This document shows, in pieces, positions 21,689 through 30,785 of a DNA stretch of 64,000 nucleotides. This stretch comes from Pseudomonas knackmussii B13. GTDB lineage: Bacteria > Pseudomonadota > Gammaproteobacteria > Pseudomonadales > Pseudomonadaceae. The notes beneath the pieces were generated by a model. It was given only the letters and a program-made list of their open reading frames with translations, did no database searches and was not told the DNA's origin. The stretch is from assembly GCF_000689415.1 (NCBI RefSeq), contig NZ_HG322950.1, positions 2,425,501 to 2,489,500 on the forward strand, written 5' to 3'. The translations under genes and the position numbers were made by a program. Positions within the stretch are counted from its first letter, which is position 1. The number at the start of each line of letters is the position of its first letter.

Positions 21689-22627
21689 ATGGCCAGCCAT
21701 GCATTCCGCGACACCAGATTCCCGCTGTTGCACGGGGCGGGCGCGATGCCCGCCGTCGGCTTCGGCACGCTGTTCCGCGATCTCTCGGTCACCACCGAGG
21801 CGATCACCGCGGCGCTCGACGCCGGTTTCCGCCACTTCGACTGCGCCGAGCGCTACCGCAACGAAGCGCAGGTGGGCGTGGCCTTCCGCGAGGCCATGGA
21901 CCTGTGGAAGGTCCGCCGCGAAGAACTGTTCATCACCACCAAACTGTGGAATACCAACCACCGTCCCGAGCGCGTGCTGCCGGCCTTCGAAGCGAGCCTG
22001 CGGCGGCTGCAGGTCGACTACGTCGACAGCTACCTGATCCATACGCCTTTCGCCTTCCAGCCTGGCGAGGAGCAGGACCCGCGCGACGAGCAGGGGCGGG
22101 TGATCTACGACACCGGCGTGACCCTGCTCGACACCTGGCGCGCACTCGAGCAGCTGGTGGACAGCGGCCGCTGCCGGTCCATCGGCCTGTCCGACGTCTC
22201 GCTGCCGGCGTTGCAGGCCATAGTCGCCGAAGCGCGGATCAAGCCGGCGGTGGTGCAGATCGAGGCGCATCCGTACCTGCCCGAGTGGGAGATGGTCGAG
22301 TTCTGCCGGCAGCACGGCATCGTCGTCCTGGCCTTTGCGCCCCTGGGGCATGCCATGGAGCCGAACGTGCTGGAAGAGCCGGTGCTCACCGAGATCGCCC
22401 AGCGCCTGGGGCGCACGCCGGCACAGGTCGCCCTGGCCTGGTCGGTGCAGCGCGGCGTGGCCTTCCTGACCACCTCCACCTCGCCGGCCCACATGCGCGA
22501 GAACTTCGCCCTCGAGCCGTTGCCCGAAAGCGCCATGGACGAAATCCGCGAAAGGATCGAGACGCGCGTGCGCTTCAACTCGGTGGTGGAAACCGGCGTG
22601 CCCGGCTTCATACCGCGCAAGAAGTAG
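21689..22627 (+). CDS. Aldo/keto reductase
   Basis: 312 residues, the TIM-barrel AKR family, reducing aldehydes or ketones with NADPH. The catalytic tetrad is complete: Asp51, Tyr56, Lys85 and His118, in HFDCAERYRNEAQVG, TTKLWNT and SYLIHTP. The ATG at 21689 is preceded by AGAGGAGAAAG. It lies 94 bp after nodT in the same direction and may belong to the efflux operon or have its own promoter. Confidence 0.93.
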   Translation: MASHAFRDTRFPLLHGAGAMPAVGFGTLFRDLSVTTEAITAALDAGFRHFDCAERYRNEAQVGVAFREAMDLWKVRREELFITTKLWNTNHRPERVLPAFEASLRRLQVDYVDSYLIHTPFAFQPGEEQDPRDEQGRVIYDTGVTLLDTWRALEQLVDSGRCRSIGLSDVSLPALQAIVAEARIKPAVVQIEAHPYLPEWEMVEFCRQHGIVVLAFAPLGHAMEPNVLEEPVLTEIAQRLGRTPAQVALAWSVQRGVAFLTTSTSPAHMRENFALEPLPESAMDEIRERIETRVRFNSVVETGVPGFIPRKK

Positions 22628-22727
22628 CTGCTGTCGGGGGGATCGGCATCCGCACCCCGAATGGACTAGCGTGAAGAGGCCGGCGGCGGTTCCCGCACCG
22701 CCGGCCCGGCCCCTCGAGGAAGACACC

Positions 22728-23654
22728 ATGGACATCCTGCAGAGCATGCGCTTCTTCGCGACGGTCGCGCAGTGCGGCAGCTTCACCGCCGCCGCGCAGC
22801 AGCTGGACACCAGCACGACCACCGTTTCCAAGGTGATTTCCAGCCTGGAAGACCGCCTGCACACCCGCCTGATCAACCGCACCACGCGCCGCCTCGCGCT
22901 GACCGAGGCGGGCGTTCGCTACTTGCAGCGTTGCGAGAAGATCCTCAACGACGTGCGCGAGGCCGACGAAGAAGCCGGCAGCAGCCACAGCACGCCAATA
23001 GGCCGGCTGAAGATTCACGCCATGGCGGCGGGCGGCAATCACTACGTGATCGACGCCATCGCGCAATACCGCGAAAGCTACCCCTCGGTGATGTTCGACC
23101 TGGTGCTGACCAACCGGGTGCCGGACCTGCTGGAGGAGGGCTACGACATGTCCATAGTGCTGGCCAAGGAACTCCCGGATTCTGGGTTCGTTGCCCAGCG
23201 CCTCGGCATGACCTACAGCATCCTCTGCGCCTCGCCGGCCTACCTGAAGCGACGGGGCGTGCCGGCTTCGCCAAGCGATCTCTACGCCCACGACTGCCTG
23301 CGCATCGTGAACACGGTGATGCCGGTGGAGCACTGGCGCTTCGAGGGCGCGAACGGGGTGGAAGTGGTGGACACCCCATCGTCGCCGTTCCAGATCAATA
23401 CGGCCGACGGCATGACCATCGCGCTGAGCCGTGGCATGGGCATAGGTATCCAGCCCGTTGCATCGGCGATAGAGGGACTCAAGGCGGGGACGCTGGTGCG
23501 GGTGCTGCCGGATTACCGGTTCGAGGAGTTCGGCATGTTCGCCGTGTATCCGTCACGCAAGTTCGTCGATGCGAAGACGCGGACCTGGATCGAGTTCCTC
23601 AAGACCTGCATCCCGCGCATGCTCGAGGTGGACGAGAAGATCGCGAAGGGCTGA
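22728..23654 (+). CDS. LysR-type regulator (CrgA/DmlR-like group)
   Basis: 308 residues. The N-terminal helix-turn-helix MDILQSMRFFATVAQCGSFTAAAQQLDTSTTTVSKVI is followed by a substrate-binding-like domain. The ATG at 22728 follows GAGGAAGACACC. It lies 100 bp after the aldo/keto reductase in the same orientation; this LTTR group often controls a nearby oxidoreductase, but here the target gene is not evident. Confidence 0.85.
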   Translation: MDILQSMRFFATVAQCGSFTAAAQQLDTSTTTVSKVISSLEDRLHTRLINRTTRRLALTEAGVRYLQRCEKILNDVREADEEAGSSHSTPIGRLKIHAMAAGGNHYVIDAIAQYRESYPSVMFDLVLTNRVPDLLEEGYDMSIVLAKELPDSGFVAQRLGMTYSILCASPAYLKRRGVPASPSDLYAHDCLRIVNTVMPVEHWRFEGANGVEVVDTPSSPFQINTADGMTIALSRGMGIGIQPVASAIEGLKAGTLVRVLPDYRFEEFGMFAVYPSRKFVDAKTRTWIEFLKTCIPRMLEVDEKIAKG

Positions 23655-23713
23655 GGCGGGGGAGCGGTGCAGAAAGGATGGAGTGTCGACCCTCCATCAA
23701 GCGTGCAGCGGAC

Positions 23714-23980
23714 TCAACCGTTGGAGCATTGGCCCATCACCAGGTACTGCAGGGTGTGCTGCTGGCCGTGCGAGTCTTCGTAGGTCATGCGTACCGGCAC
23801 CGCGCCGCACTGGTCCGGGATCTCGCTGGTGCCGACCACCTTCTGGATATCCAGTTTGGTCGCGTAGGTGTAGTTCTCGATGGGCGCTGCGCTGGCTGCG
23901 GTCGAAGGGTTCTCGGCCGCGAAGAGCGGCATGCCGGCGCCGAAGAGGGCGAAGAAGAGGGCGGTTTTCTGGAGGCTCAT
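23714..23980 (-). CDS. Small secreted DUF2790-type protein
   Basis: 88 residues. A signal peptide (MSLQKTALFFALFGAGMPLFAA) is followed by a short mature domain with YATKLDIQKVV and the pair of cysteines in DQCGAVPVRMTYEDSHGQQHTLQYLVMGQC. Small proteins of this kind are common and mostly uncharacterised in Pseudomonas; some respond to metals. No ribosome site is strong, and an upstream GTG at 24022 is an alternative start. The function is unknown. Confidence 0.75.
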   Translation of the reverse strand: MSLQKTALFFALFGAGMPLFAAENPSTAASAAPIENYTYATKLDIQKVVGTSEIPDQCGAVPVRMTYEDSHGQQHTLQYLVMGQCSNG

Positions 23981-24158
23981 GGCGTTCACCGTATCGAGTG
24001 GGAAGTGGGACTTCACGTGCACCTCGGGAGCGCCTGGACGGCTCGCTCATTCGCTCCCTTGGATGGCTCGATACTAGGTACAACGCCTTTGCCGACACAG
24101 CCGGCGGCGGGACAAACACTGTTGGCGAAAAATGCAGGAATGGGTGTTGCCGGCGCCC

Positions 24159-25217
24159 TCAGTCGCGGCTCGCCTTGAGCTGTTGCCAGGCCGTGTCGAG
24201 GGATTTGCGCTGGGCTTCGGGCAGGCTCTCCAGCAGGTAGCTGCGCCGCCGCTGTTCGACGGTCAGTACCTGCCCGGGCGCATCCTTGAGCAATGCCTGC
24301 ATGGCTGCCGAGGTGTTCGGCAGCGGCGCGTAGAAGCGCGTGAAGTGGGCGTTGCGCACGGCGTTTTCCGGGGCCATGAGGAAGTCGATGAAGCGGTAGG
24401 CGAGCTCCGGGTGCGGGGCGTTGGCCGGGATGGCCAGGGTGTCGATGTAGATGGCCGCGCCTTCGTCCGGAATCAGGTAGGCCAGCTGCGGGTTCTTCTC
24501 CTTGGCCAGCACGGCGTGTCCGCTCCAGCTCATGCTCAGGCAGAGCTTGCCGGCGGCGGCCTCGTCGATGTAGTCCCAGCTGCTCAGCACACGCAATTGC
24601 CGGGTGATGGGCTGCAGGCTTTGCACGGTGCGATCTATTTGCCGACCGCTGCTGGTCGCCAGGCTGCGGCCTCGATAGTTGAGTAGCAGCGAGGTGGACT
24701 CCTCGGCGGCATCCAGCATGCCCAGGCCGCAATGGGCCAGGCGGCCGGCCTGCTGCTCGTCGAACAGCAGGCTCCAGCTGTTGGGCAGCGCGCTGCCGTA
24801 GGCGGCCTGGGCGAGCTTCGGGTTGACCAGCAAGCCGATGGAGCCCCACAGGTACGGAACGACATGCTGGTTGGCGTCGGTGATCCCGGCGAGCGCTGAA
24901 ATCACCCAGGGGTCGAGGTTGCGGTAGTTCGCCAGGCGCTGGGTATCGAGCGTTGCCAGCCGATGCTCCGCAAGCAGCTGCCGAAGCATGAAGTGCGTCG
25001 GCACGACGACGTCGTAGGCCTCGCCCTTGGCCATCGTCTGCATCAGCTCATCGGTGGTGGTGAACGAGTGGTACTCCACCCGAACGCCGGTCTGCTTGTG
25101 GAAGTCCTCCAGCACCGCCGGGTCGACGTAGTCCTTCCAGTTGTAGAAACGCAGGGTTTCCTCGGCGTGGGCGACGCTGCAGGCGAACAGGGCAAGCAGG
25201 CAAAGCAAGTGCTTCAT
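24159..25217 (-). CDS. Periplasmic polyamine-type (PotD/PotF) ABC substrate-binding protein, orphan
   Basis: 352 residues. A signal peptide MKHLLCLLALFACSVAHA precedes EETLRFYNWKDYVDP, the hallmark N-terminus of spermidine/putrescine-binding proteins. YDVVVPTHFMLRQL and VPYLWGSIGLLVNP are further family motifs. No ATPase or permease gene is next to it, so it either serves a transporter encoded elsewhere or acts as a sensor component. The in-frame extension upstream (to 25433) lacks signal-peptide character and was rejected. Confidence 0.88.
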   Translation of the reverse strand: MKHLLCLLALFACSVAHAEETLRFYNWKDYVDPAVLEDFHKQTGVRVEYHSFTTTDELMQTMAKGEAYDVVVPTHFMLRQLLAEHRLATLDTQRLANYRNLDPWVISALAGITDANQHVVPYLWGSIGLLVNPKLAQAAYGSALPNSWSLLFDEQQAGRLAHCGLGMLDAAEESTSLLLNYRGRSLATSSGRQIDRTVQSLQPITRQLRVLSSWDYIDEAAAGKLCLSMSWSGHAVLAKEKNPQLAYLIPDEGAAIYIDTLAIPANAPHPELAYRFIDFLMAPENAVRNAHFTRFYAPLPNTSAAMQALLKDAPGQVLTVEQRRRSYLLESLPEAQRKSLDTAWQQLKASRD

Positions 25218-25495
25218 GACGACAACTCCGGTGAAGTTGAGGCACGTGCCGCGGCAGCATGCCCGACTGGCCCTTCCCTCGAGCCGAGGAGCTGGATTCA
25301 AGTGCCTTTCACCGGGAGAAGCTTGTTCGAGGCGGCCAAGTCGTTGTGCCTGGGTGCCAAGTTGGCGGATTCGCGCACCAGGTCGCTGCGGCGCGCAGGC
25401 GCCATCGCATTCCGGCATGGCTCGCATCGACATGTGATATTGGCCGCGCGCCGTGCCCGGCTCTTAGCATTTCCCGTGTCTCCCCTGACAACGAG

Positions 25496-25503
25496 AACAA
25501 CAA
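25496..25503 (+). promoter_or_regulatory. Crc/Hfq-type motif abutting the CoA-ligase start
   Basis: AACAACAA (perfect AAnAAnAA) lies immediately before the GTG start at 25504. No normal Shine-Dalgarno sequence is seen; the A-rich motif occupies its place. The preceding spacer (25218-25503) shows nothing else recognisable. Confidence 0.6.
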
Positions 25504-27051
25504 GTGGACCTGGGAAAAATCCTGCGCCGTAGTGCGCTCTACTGGCCTGATCACGAGGCCGTCGTCGACAGCCGCAACCGCATCACCTTCGCCGAACTCG
25601 AACGCCGCACCAACCGCCTGGCCTCCGGCCTGCAGGCGCTCGGCCTGGCGCGCGGCGCCCACGTGGCGATCCTCGCGCCGAACCGGGTGGAACTGGTCGA
25701 GGCGGAAGTCGCCCTCTACAAGAACGCCATGGTCAAGGTGCCGATCAACGCGCGCCTGGCCGCCGACGAGGTGCTGCGGGTCCTGCAGGACTCGCGCAGC
25801 CAGGCGGTGATCGCCGAGGGGCCGTTCGCGGCCCTGATCGCCGAGCGCCGCGCGGCGCTGCCGGACCTGCGCCTGGTCATCCCGCTGGCCGAAGCCGGGG
25901 CCGACGTGCCCTACGAGCAGGTGCTGGCGCGTGGCAGCGACCAACACGTCAGCTGCGATCCGGCGGACGACTGCCTCGCCGTGCTGCATTACACCTCCGG
26001 CAGCTCCGGGGTACTGAAGGCCGCCATGCTCAGCGTCGGCAACCGCAAGGCGCTGGTGCGCAAGAGCATCGCCAGCCCCACCTGCCGTTCCGGCCCCGGC
26101 GACGTGATGGCCCATGTCGGCCCGATCACCCACGCCAGCGGCATGCAGATCATGCCGTTGCTCGCCGCCGGCGCCTGCAACCTGCTGGTGGAGCGCTACG
26201 ACGACCGCCTGCTGCTGGAGACCATCCAGCGCGAGCGCGTCACCCGGTTGTTCCTGGTGCCGGCGATGATCAACCGCCTGGTGAATTTCCCCGCCGTCGA
26301 GTCCTACGACCTCAGCAGCCTGCGCCTGGTGATGTACGGCGCGGCGCCCATGGCACCGGCCCTGGTGCGCCGGGCCATGCAGGTCTTCGGGCCGATCCTG
26401 GCGCAGGGCTACGGCGCCGGCGAAACCTGTTCGCTGGTCACCGTGCTCACCGAGCAGGACCACCTGGCCGCGCTGGACGACCCCAAGCGCCTGGCGTCCT
26501 GCGGCCGCTGCTACTTCGACACCGACCTGCGCGTGGTGAACGAGGATTTCGAGGACGTGAAGGCCGGCGAGATCGGCGAGATCGTCGTGCGTGGGCCGGA
26601 CATCATGCAGGGCTACTGGCAGGCGCCGGAGCTCACTGCGGAGGTCATGCGCGACGGCTACTACCTTACCGGCGACCTCGCCACGGTGGACGAGCACGGC
26701 TACGTGTTCATCGTCGACCGCAAGAAGGAAATGATCATTTCCGGCGGCTTCAACATCTATCCGACCGAAGTGGAGCAGGTGCTCTACAGCCTGCCGGAAA
26801 TCTATGAGGCGGCGGTGGTCGGCGTGCCCGACGAGCAGTGGGGCGAGGCGGTCAAGGCGGTGGTGGTGCTCAAGCCCGGCATGCAGCTGGACGAGGCACG
26901 CATCATCGAGCAGTGCGCCGCGCAGCTGGCCGGCTTCAAGAAGCCGCGCAGCGTCGATTTCGTTGACGAGCTGCCGAAGAACCCCAACGGCAAAGTCGCC
27001 CGGCGCCTGGTGCGCGAACCCTACTGGCAGAACCAGGAACGGCGGATCTGA
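25504..27051 (+). CDS. Acyl-CoA ligase (AMP-forming), aromatic/phenylpropanoid type
   Basis: 515 residues. It activates a carboxylic acid to the CoA thioester through an acyl-adenylate. Present are the P-loop-like YTSGSSGVLKA, the YGAGET motif, LTGDLATVDEHGYVFIVDRKKEMIISGGFNIYPTEVE and the C-terminal lysine in NPNGKVARR. It starts with GTG. The next genes are an acyl-CoA dehydrogenase and an MFS transporter. The same trio occurs in hydroxycinnamate (hca) gene sets as ligase HcaC, dehydrogenase HcaD and transporter HcaK, so a dihydro-hydroxycinnamate or similar acid is a fair guess, not a proof. Confidence 0.88.
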   Translation: MDLGKILRRSALYWPDHEAVVDSRNRITFAELERRTNRLASGLQALGLARGAHVAILAPNRVELVEAEVALYKNAMVKVPINARLAADEVLRVLQDSRSQAVIAEGPFAALIAERRAALPDLRLVIPLAEAGADVPYEQVLARGSDQHVSCDPADDCLAVLHYTSGSSGVLKAAMLSVGNRKALVRKSIASPTCRSGPGDVMAHVGPITHASGMQIMPLLAAGACNLLVERYDDRLLLETIQRERVTRLFLVPAMINRLVNFPAVESYDLSSLRLVMYGAAPMAPALVRRAMQVFGPILAQGYGAGETCSLVTVLTEQDHLAALDDPKRLASCGRCYFDTDLRVVNEDFEDVKAGEIGEIVVRGPDIMQGYWQAPELTAEVMRDGYYLTGDLATVDEHGYVFIVDRKKEMIISGGFNIYPTEVEQVLYSLPEIYEAAVVGVPDEQWGEAVKAVVVLKPGMQLDEARIIEQCAAQLAGFKKPRSVDFVDELPKNPNGKVARRLVREPYWQNQERRI

Positions 27052-27062
27052 GGAGAATGACC

Positions 27063-28232
27063 ATGCAACCGATTCAGGCGAGCGCCAAGGCGCAGGGCAT
27101 CATCGCGGACCTGCAGGGCTTCATCCGCGACGAACTGCTGCCGCTGGAGCAGCGCGAAGGCATTCGTTTCGGCGAGAAACACGACCGCGGGCTGCTGCGC
27201 GATCTGTGGAAGCGCGCCTGCGAGCGCGGCTTCTACAACATCATGTTGCCCGAGGAACTGGGCGGCGCGGGCCTGGGCATCGCCGACCTGTGCGCGGTGA
27301 AGGAAGCGGCGGCGAGCAGCGGCGCGGTACTGGCCGCCCACGTGCTGGGTGAGCTGAGCGGCCCGCCGCGAATCGGCCACTTGTTCCGTGTCGCCAGCGA
27401 CGTGCAGATCGAGCACTTCCTGCGTCCGGTGTGCCGCGCCGAGAAGGCGGTGTGCTTCGCCCTGACCGAGGCCGAGGCCGGTTCCGACGCGACCGCGATC
27501 AAGACCACCGCGCGCCGCGAGGGCGACCACTACGTGCTGGATGGCGCCAAGCGCTACATCTCCGGTGCGCCCTACGCCGACTTCGCCGTGCTGCTGGCGG
27601 TGACCGGGCCGGGCAAGGGCGCCGAGGGCATCTCGGCGTTCTTCGTCGACCTGGCCGCGCCAGGGGCGAAAGTCGTTTCCGACTACCAGGCCATGTCCGG
27701 CCCCGGCACCCACGGCGACATCCTCCTCGACGGCGTGAAAGTGCCGGTGGAGCATCGCATCGGCGAGGAGGGCAAGGGCTTCAAGCTGGCCATGGGGCGC
27801 ATCACCCTGAACCGCCTGCTGCACTGCGCGACCATGCTCGGCATGGCCGACCTGGCGCTGCGCCTGTCGGTCGAATACGCCCGCACGCGGGTGCAGTTCG
27901 GCCGGCCGATCGGCATGTTCCAGGCGGTCAGCCACATGATCGCCGACATGGCCACCGAGCTGTACGCCGCGCGCAGCATGATGTACGCCACCGCGGCGAG
28001 CTACGACGCCGGCGGCGACATCCGCACGCAGTCGTCGATGTGCAAGGTGTTCGCCTCGGAGACCGCGTTCCGCATCGCCGACCGCGCGGTGCAGGTGCAC
28101 GGCGGCGCCGGGCTGATCAACGGCCATCCGGTCGAGTGGCTGTTCCGCGCGACCCGTATGATGCGCATCCTCACCGGCACCAGCGAGATCCAGCGCAACA
28201 CCATCGCCAAGGGCATCCTGATGCCCGACTGA
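27063..28232 (+). CDS. Acyl-CoA dehydrogenase-family flavoprotein lacking the usual catalytic Glu
   Basis: 389 residues with all three ACAD domains (CFALTEAEAGSDATAIKT, YARTRVQFGRPIG, VQVHGGAGLI). The family oxidises acyl-CoA at C2-C3 with FAD. The position of the medium-chain enzyme's catalytic Glu (normally YEGTxxIQ) is Thr371 in RILTGTSEIQRN. The alternative base position of isovaleryl-CoA dehydrogenase appears to be Asn250. Hence the base is either elsewhere or the reaction differs. The ATG at 27063 was chosen over 27057 because it gives correct spacing from GAGGAG. It is in an operon with the CoA ligase (11 bp). Confidence 0.88.
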   Translation: MQPIQASAKAQGIIADLQGFIRDELLPLEQREGIRFGEKHDRGLLRDLWKRACERGFYNIMLPEELGGAGLGIADLCAVKEAAASSGAVLAAHVLGELSGPPRIGHLFRVASDVQIEHFLRPVCRAEKAVCFALTEAEAGSDATAIKTTARREGDHYVLDGAKRYISGAPYADFAVLLAVTGPGKGAEGISAFFVDLAAPGAKVVSDYQAMSGPGTHGDILLDGVKVPVEHRIGEEGKGFKLAMGRITLNRLLHCATMLGMADLALRLSVEYARTRVQFGRPIGMFQAVSHMIADMATELYAARSMMYATAASYDAGGDIRTQSSMCKVFASETAFRIADRAVQVHGGAGLINGHPVEWLFRATRMMRILTGTSEIQRNTIAKGILMPD

Positions 28233-28285
28233 GCGTCCCGCACATGAGCGAGGCGCGCGGCCATAACAAGAGAGAGACACGCGAC

Positions 28286-29560
28286 ATGTACGATTCCCCT
28301 GCCTACCAGCCCCGACGGGCCTGGACGGTCGCCTTGCTGCTGGCGGCGATGATGCTGGTGAACTTCCTCGACAAGGTCGTCACCGGCCTGGTCGCGGTGC
28401 CGATGATGAAGGAGCTGCAGCTGACCCCGTCGGAGTTCGGTCTCGTCGGCGGCAGCCTGCACTGGCTGTTCTCCATCTCCGCGGTGGTCGGCGGCTTCCT
28501 CGCCAACCGCCGCTCCACCCGCTGGTTGCTGCTGGGCATGGGGGCCTTCTGGGCCCTGGTGCAGTTGCCGATGCTCTATGCCACTTCGCTATGGACGCTG
28601 GTGGCCTGCCGCGTGCTGCTGGGGGTGGGCGAGGGGCCGGCGTCGCCGGTCGCCACCCACGCCCTGTACAAGTGGTTCCCCGACGACCGGCGCAGCCTGC
28701 CGGTGGCGCTGCTGCATTCGGGCAGCGCCATGGGCCTGCTGATCGCCGGGCTGATGATCCCCTGGGTCAGCACCCACTACGGCTGGCGCAGCAACTTCGC
28801 CATCCTCGCCGTGCTGGGCCTGGCCTGGTGCGTGGCCTGGTTCCTGCTCGGCCGGGAGGGGCGGGTGGGCGAGACGGTGCCCGGCCAGGCGCCCGCTGAA
28901 CGCCTGCCTTACCGCCGCCTGCTAAGCGACAGCACCGTGCTGGCCAATTACTTCTGCCATTTCGCCGCCAACTGGTCGCTGGCCCTGACCCTCACCTGGG
29001 TGCCGGCCTACCTGGAGAGCGGCCTGGGCCTGAGCCCGATGAATGCCGGGCGGCTGTTCGGCCTGTTCGTCCTGGTGACCATGCCGCTGAGCCTGTTCCT
29101 GGCCTGGCTGTCGCAGCGCCTGCTGCGCGCCGGATTGCCGTCGCGCGTAGCGCGCGGGGTGTTCGTCTCGCTCTGCCTGCTGGCCAGCGGGGCGTTGTCG
29201 ATCAGCCTGCTGGCCGATCTGCCGGTTGGGCTGCGCATGACCTACATGACCCTCAGCGGGGGCCTGGCGCTGGTGATGTATTCGGTGGGCCCGGCGATGC
29301 TCGCGGAGGTCACGCCCTCGACGCAGCGCGGCGCCATCCTTGCCATCGGCAATGCCTTCTCGTCGCTGGCCGGGCTCAGCGCGCCCATCGTTACCGGCTT
29401 CCTGGTGCAGCGTTCCGGTGGGCTGGACGGCGCCGGCTACGCCCACGGTTTCGCCGTCAGCGGCGTGCTGCTGCTGGTGGCCGGGGTGGTCGGCCTGGCT
29501 TGGCTGCGCCCGCAACGCTCGCGCGCGCAGCTGGACCGTTGCCTGGTCGGCGCCGGCTGA
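28286..29560 (+). CDS. MFS transporter (aromatic acid / ACS-like)
   Basis: 424 residues, about 12 membrane helices. LLGVGEGPASPVATHALYKWFPDDRRSLPVALLHSG is the conserved loop of the anion:cation symporter-type MFS proteins that import organic acids. It follows the dehydrogenase by 53 bp with an AACAAGAG Crc-like near-match before the start. It probably imports the acid activated by the ligase. Its stop codon touches the stop of the opposite-strand LysR gene. Confidence 0.88.
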   Translation: MYDSPAYQPRRAWTVALLLAAMMLVNFLDKVVTGLVAVPMMKELQLTPSEFGLVGGSLHWLFSISAVVGGFLANRRSTRWLLLGMGAFWALVQLPMLYATSLWTLVACRVLLGVGEGPASPVATHALYKWFPDDRRSLPVALLHSGSAMGLLIAGLMIPWVSTHYGWRSNFAILAVLGLAWCVAWFLLGREGRVGETVPGQAPAERLPYRRLLSDSTVLANYFCHFAANWSLALTLTWVPAYLESGLGLSPMNAGRLFGLFVLVTMPLSLFLAWLSQRLLRAGLPSRVARGVFVSLCLLASGALSISLLADLPVGLRMTYMTLSGGLALVMYSVGPAMLAEVTPSTQRGAILAIGNAFSSLAGLSAPIVTGFLVQRSGGLDGAGYAHGFAVSGVLLLVAGVVGLAWLRPQRSRAQLDRCLVGAG

Positions 29561-30496
29561 TCAGTCGGCGCCACGGGGCGAGCGTTCGATCAGCTCGCCC
29601 TTCCAGGCGCCGTTGCGCACGCATTCCACCAGCAGTTCGCGCACCAGGTCGTGGATGCACGAGGCCGCGAAGGACAGCGGCTTGTGCGCCGAGTGGGCGA
29701 TCGACACGGTGCGCAGGATTTCCGGCTCGACGATGCGCCGGGCCATGGCGTGCGACGGCGCGTCGATCGGCGGCCAGTTGCTGATGGTCGCGGCCAGGCC
29801 GCTGGACACCAGCCCGGCGATGCCATAGGCCGACTGCTGCTCGTAGCGCACGTCCAGTTCCACCCCGGCGGCCATCGCCGCCTGCTCGATGCGCCTGCGC
29901 AGGTGCAGGCTGCGCGGCGGCATTACCAGGGGCTGGGTCGCCGCGTCGGCGAGCGTGATGGTGTCGCCGTCGCCCGCTGGCGCCTGCTGGCCCACCCAGT
30001 ACAGCCGCTCGATGAAGATGGGTTCGGCGATCACGCCTTCCAGTTCCTCGGCATTGGGAACGATGCCGAAATCGACCTTGCCCAGCTCGATGGCCTCGCC
30101 GCCTTCCTTGCTCAAGCCGTCGCGTACCACCAGCTCGATGCCTTCGAACTTCTCCCGGGCGCGGCGGATGATCGCCGGCAGTAGCAGCGCCGAGGAGGTC
30201 ACCGGGATGGCGATGGATACCCGGCCGCGCGGGTTGCCGCGGCTCGACACCAGTTCGTCCTTCACCGAATCGATCTTCTGGATCACAGAGCGGGCCACCT
30301 CGTAGAGGCGTCGTCCGGCATCGGTGAGGTCCACGCCGTCGTGCTGGCGCACCAGCAGCTGCATTTCCAGTTCGCTTTCCAGCATGCCGATCTGCCGGCT
30401 CAGCGCCGGCTGCGCGATGTAGGCCTTGCGCGCGGCGGCGGAGAAGCTGCCCGCCTCGGCGATGACGATCAGGTAGCGCAGCTGCTTCAACGTCAT
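29561..30496 (-). CDS. LysR-type regulator (Nac/Cbl-like group)
   Basis: 311 residues. The N-terminus MTLKQLRYLIVIAEAGSFSAAARKAYIAQPALSRQI is the helix-turn-helix of the Nac/Cbl-like LTTR subgroup that often controls aromatic acid use. It is convergent with the MFS gene and divergent from the DUF1302 gene at 30786, so both flanking operons are candidate targets. The upstream spacer (30497-30785) is markedly AT-rich near 30670-30720 compared with its surroundings and is the probable divergent promoter; no clear operator pair was found. Confidence 0.87.
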   Translation of the reverse strand: MTLKQLRYLIVIAEAGSFSAAARKAYIAQPALSRQIGMLESELEMQLLVRQHDGVDLTDAGRRLYEVARSVIQKIDSVKDELVSSRGNPRGRVSIAIPVTSSALLLPAIIRRAREKFEGIELVVRDGLSKEGGEAIELGKVDFGIVPNAEELEGVIAEPIFIERLYWVGQQAPAGDGDTITLADAATQPLVMPPRSLHLRRRIEQAAMAAGVELDVRYEQQSAYGIAGLVSSGLAATISNWPPIDAPSHAMARRIVEPEILRTVSIAHSAHKPLSFAASCIHDLVRELLVECVRNGAWKGELIERSPRGAD

Positions 30497-30785
30497 GTCG
30501 GTACCTCGTGGCCATGCTGCTTTGTTATGGGTGCCATAGGGAGACGATATTTGTTCCAGGCGGGGAGGGCTATTTAGTATCGGCCCTGAGCAATAAATCA
30601 AGGCCTTGCACAAAGGCCCTGCCAGCGTATCGGAAGTTGCCGCCTGGGCATTTCGAATACGGCTCAATAAATATATCTATTCAAATAAAATCAATGACTT
30701 GTCTATATTCCTGGGTGGTTTGAAACTGCCCGGTGACGGAAAGTTATTGGCCGAAAATCGCTCGAGAATAAAGAGGATAAGAGTG

